Below, in pieces: positions 13,533 through 14,966 of a stretch of 14,966 nucleotides of DNA. Origin of the DNA: CAXYVX01 sp049297855 (GTDB lineage: Bacteria; Patescibacteriota; Saccharimonadia; Saccharimonadales; Saccharimonadaceae); the NCBI GenBank assembly GCA_049297855.1, contig JBAQVB010000073.1:1-14966 (forward strand), written 5' to 3'. Positions within the stretch are counted from its first letter, which is position 1. Each line of letters opens with the position of its first letter. Both the position numbers and the translations under genes were made by a program. Below the pieces are notes generated by a model. The model made no database searches, was not told where the DNA came from, and saw only the letters and a program-made list of their open reading frames with translations.

Positions 13533-14105
13533 ATGAGAAAAGATGACTTTGCATGGCTCAATGTGCCGGCCGAGGTAGCGGCACGGCGGTTGCTGGGTTG
13601 TGAGCTGGTGCGAGAAATTGGGGGTAGGGAGATTCGTGTGCGGATTGTGGAGACAGAGGCGTACGACCAAGGAGACGCAGCCAGCCATACATTCAATGGG
13701 CGGACGGGACGCAATGACGCGATGTTTAAAAGCGCCGGGCATATGTATGTATACTTTACCTACGGTATGCACCATTGCTGCAACGTGGTGTGCGGGCCGG
13801 AAGGGTATGGCTCGGGCGTGCTGATACGGGCGGTCGAGCCGTTGGAGGGAATAGAGGCTATTGAAGCGCGGCGGGGCATGACGGGTGTGAATGTAACCAA
13901 TGGCCCGGGTAAAATATGCGCGGCGCTGGATATCGATCGGCGCTACAGCGGCCATGATTTAGCCGAGCCGCCTGTGCAATTAATTAAAAAGCCGGCACTG
14001 CCGGATAGCGCAGTTACTACCGGCAAGCGCATTGGCATTTCAAAGGCTGTGCATGAGCTGCGGCGGTTTTATGTCACAAATAATCCATATGTATCGAAAA
14101 AGTAG
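13533..14105 (+). CDS. mpg: 3-methyladenine DNA glycosylase (MPG/AAG family)
   Basis: Base-excision repair enzyme that removes alkylated purines. About 190 residues, the usual bacterial size. MRKDDFAWLNVPAEVAARRL leads into LLGCELVRE, then RIVETEAYDQGDAASH with the catalytic Glu, NAMF-like NDAMFKSAGHMYVYFTYGMH, CNVV..., GVLIRAVEPLEG and NGPGKICAALDI, all AAG signatures. The frame extends upstream to 13479, but homology begins near ATG 13533. ATG 13524 is the other candidate and overlaps the -10 TATAAT, so 13533 is preferred. It is followed after 15 nt by a DUF488 gene. Codon use is GC-richer (many CGG, GCC, CTG) than in the lemA-ligA region, suggesting a different history. Confidence 0.9.
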   Translation: MRKDDFAWLNVPAEVAARRLLGCELVREIGGREIRVRIVETEAYDQGDAASHTFNGRTGRNDAMFKSAGHMYVYFTYGMHHCCNVVCGPEGYGSGVLIRAVEPLEGIEAIEARRGMTGVNVTNGPGKICAALDIDRRYSGHDLAEPPVQLIKKPALPDSAVTTGKRIGISKAVHELRRFYVTNNPYVSKK

Positions 14106-14120
14106 GAGGAAACTAGAGGT

Positions 14121-14468
14121 ATGACCCAGTTTGTTATAAAACGGATATATGAACCAGCCAATCCGAATGACGGCTACCGCGTGCTGGTAGACCGGCTGTG
14201 GCCGCGCGGCGTGAGTAAGGAGCGAGCCGCATTGGACGAATGGGCTAAGGATATTGCACCCAGCACCGACCTGCGCAAGTGGTTCGCGCACGACCCAGCC
14301 AAGTTTGCGGCATTTACCAAGCGGTATATTGATGAAGTAAAGCAGAACCCCGAAGCTGCCGGAATCATTAGCAATTGGCGCAAGCACGATAAGGTAACAT
14401 TACTATATGGCGCACGGGATAGTGCGAATAATGAAGCTGAAGTGCTGCGGCAATATTTGCTGAAGTAA
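14121..14468 (+). CDS. DUF488 family protein
   Basis: 115-residue cytoplasmic protein of the DUF488 family (YeaO-like size). It shows the family marks IKRIYEP, GYRVLVDRLWPRGVSKE (about 18-34), LDEWAKDIAPSTDLRKWF, and a C-terminal VTLLYGARDSANNEAEVLRQ. Biochemical function is not established. It starts 15 nt after mpg, with AGGAGG overlapping the mpg stop and AGAGGT just before ATG, so it is very likely in the mpg operon. A link to DNA repair is inference from this pairing. Confidence 0.9.
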   Translation: MTQFVIKRIYEPANPNDGYRVLVDRLWPRGVSKERAALDEWAKDIAPSTDLRKWFAHDPAKFAAFTKRYIDEVKQNPEAAGIISNWRKHDKVTLLYGARDSANNEAEVLRQYLLK

Positions 14469-14497
14469 TAGCAGTTAGTTCTGTATGCCATAGTACA

Positions 14498-14631
14498 ATG
14501 GGTATAAAAAACATAAGGAACTTCGTTTTACCTATAGAATCGTCTTTGCGCTGCTTGGGTTTAGCACTGTGGTCACCGAAATTATTGCGCTCGCCGAGCG
14601 TGGATACCTACCCATGAAGCATTGGCCGTAG
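14498..14631 (+). pseudogene. Frameshifted, truncated remnant of a small polytopic membrane protein (Pr6Pr-like)
   Basis: ATG 14498 reads MGIKNIRNF. One A more in the A6 run (14506-14511) would instead give MGIKKHKELRFTYRIVFALL then GFSTVVTEIIALAERG, ending at TAG 14631. The segment FTYRIVFALLGFSTVVTEI resembles the first helix of Pr6Pr-family membrane proteins. Only this first helix remains, and the rest of the gene is absent downstream. Both a frameshift and a truncation are therefore visible. The family call is from memory and moderate. Confidence 0.45.
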
Positions 14632-14660
14632 CAATCGTCAGCACAGCACCCATGCGTTTA

Positions 14661-14966
14661 CTAGGTATCTATGTATTCATGCTGGAAGCGTCGGTTTCCG
14701 TGGATCCGGAATGCAGTAATAAGCATAAGGTTTGCCACCACGCCAATCGCAACGAGTATAAATAGGCTAGACCAATAGGTATTGGTGCCAAGACCAGACG
14801 AGATTGCTTCTCGGAAACCATAAATTGAATACGTCATTGGTATGAAGGGATTCACTGCCTGGAAGAAGCCAGACGAAAGGAGAATGGGGAAGACGCCACC
14901 GGCCGCGCCAAGCTGTAATACCAGTAGTAACATGGCAAGGAAGCGGCCGATGTTATCGAGCGCAAT
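14661..14966 (-). CDS. YhgE/Pip-type (ABC-2-like) membrane protein, C-terminal part
   Basis: Gene enters from the right edge on the minus strand; 101 C-terminal residues are in view and the frame is open to the edge. ALDNIGRFLAMLLLVLQLGA followed by AGGVFPILLSSGFFQAVNPF and PMTYSIYGFREAIS matches the C-terminal membrane part of YhgE/Pip proteins (ABC-2-type permease fold). Two helices are seen (near the edge, and FILVAIGVVANLMLITAF), then a short basic tail. The role is probably export or a phage-infection-protein homologue. It is convergent with the mpg operon and the remnant. Confidence 0.75.
   Translation of the reverse strand: MALDNIGRFLAMLLLVLQLGAAGGVFPILLSSGFFQAVNPFIPMTYSIYGFREAISSGLGTNTYWSSLFILVAIGVVANLMLITAFRIHGNRRFQHEYIDT

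Noticed and set aside
13176..13955. 259-codon minus-strand ORF spanning the ncRNA terminator, tRNA-Asn and mpg
   Set aside because: It covers a tRNA, two hairpins and a well-recognised gene on the other strand; antisense shadow.

Overview
The window looks like chromosomal DNA from a Patescibacteria/CPR bacterium, most likely Saccharibacteria (TM7). I recognise this from family resemblance, not from a database search. The signs are a class III-type pilin with a GFTIIEVALVLAIAG core, a fibre protein opening with MSRLPIPGSDAGQWG, a LemA/HtpX membrane module, compact spacing, scattered single and paired tRNA genes with encoded CCA ends, and standard use of TGA as stop.

Layout. 1-528: a type IV pilin-like protein with a 9-G tract in its leader. 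578-916: a four-tRNA cluster on the + strand (Val-CAC, Ala-GGC, Val-TAC, Leu-GAG). 952-2133: rarA on the - strand. 2191-2382: a Cys-GCA/Leu-TAA tRNA pair on the - strand. 2383-5399: an island between tRNA pairs. It holds a near-consensus promoter, a long beta-helix surface fibre gene whose start is out of frame because of a 7-G tract, and a convergent 33-codon ORF. 5400-5596: a Phe-GAA/Gly-GCC tRNA pair on the - strand. 5726-10265: an envelope module on the + strand (lemA, a one-helix protein, an HtpX-like protease, a polytopic membrane protein, a Gly-rich Tim44-like protein). 10299-12392: ligA, followed by a bidirectional terminator and a convergent RRM RNA-binding protein gene. 13002-13224: a structured non-coding RNA candidate with its own promoter and terminator. 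13303-13377: tRNA-Asn. 13533-14468: mpg (3-methyladenine DNA glycosylase) with a DUF488 gene. 14498-14631: a broken membrane-protein remnant. 14661-14966: the end of a YhgE/Pip-type membrane protein running off the right edge.

How the genes work together. lemA to the Tim44-like gene looks like a membrane quality-control or envelope module. rarA, ligA and mpg are DNA replication and repair genes. The pilin and the fibre are surface proteins, and both start regions carry a G tract in nearly the same sequence context.

The most notable signals are: (1) the frameshifting G tract at the fibre start and its twin in the pilin leader; (2) several genes whose -10 hexamer sits exactly 6-7 nt before the start codon, predicting leaderless mRNAs; (3) an unidentified structured RNA with complete transcription signals; (4) a LigA lacking all four zinc-finger cysteines; (5) three tRNAs with altered elbow positions 18/55 or 19/56; (6) a small ORF whose start codon lies in a hairpin with its Shine-Dalgarno in the loop.
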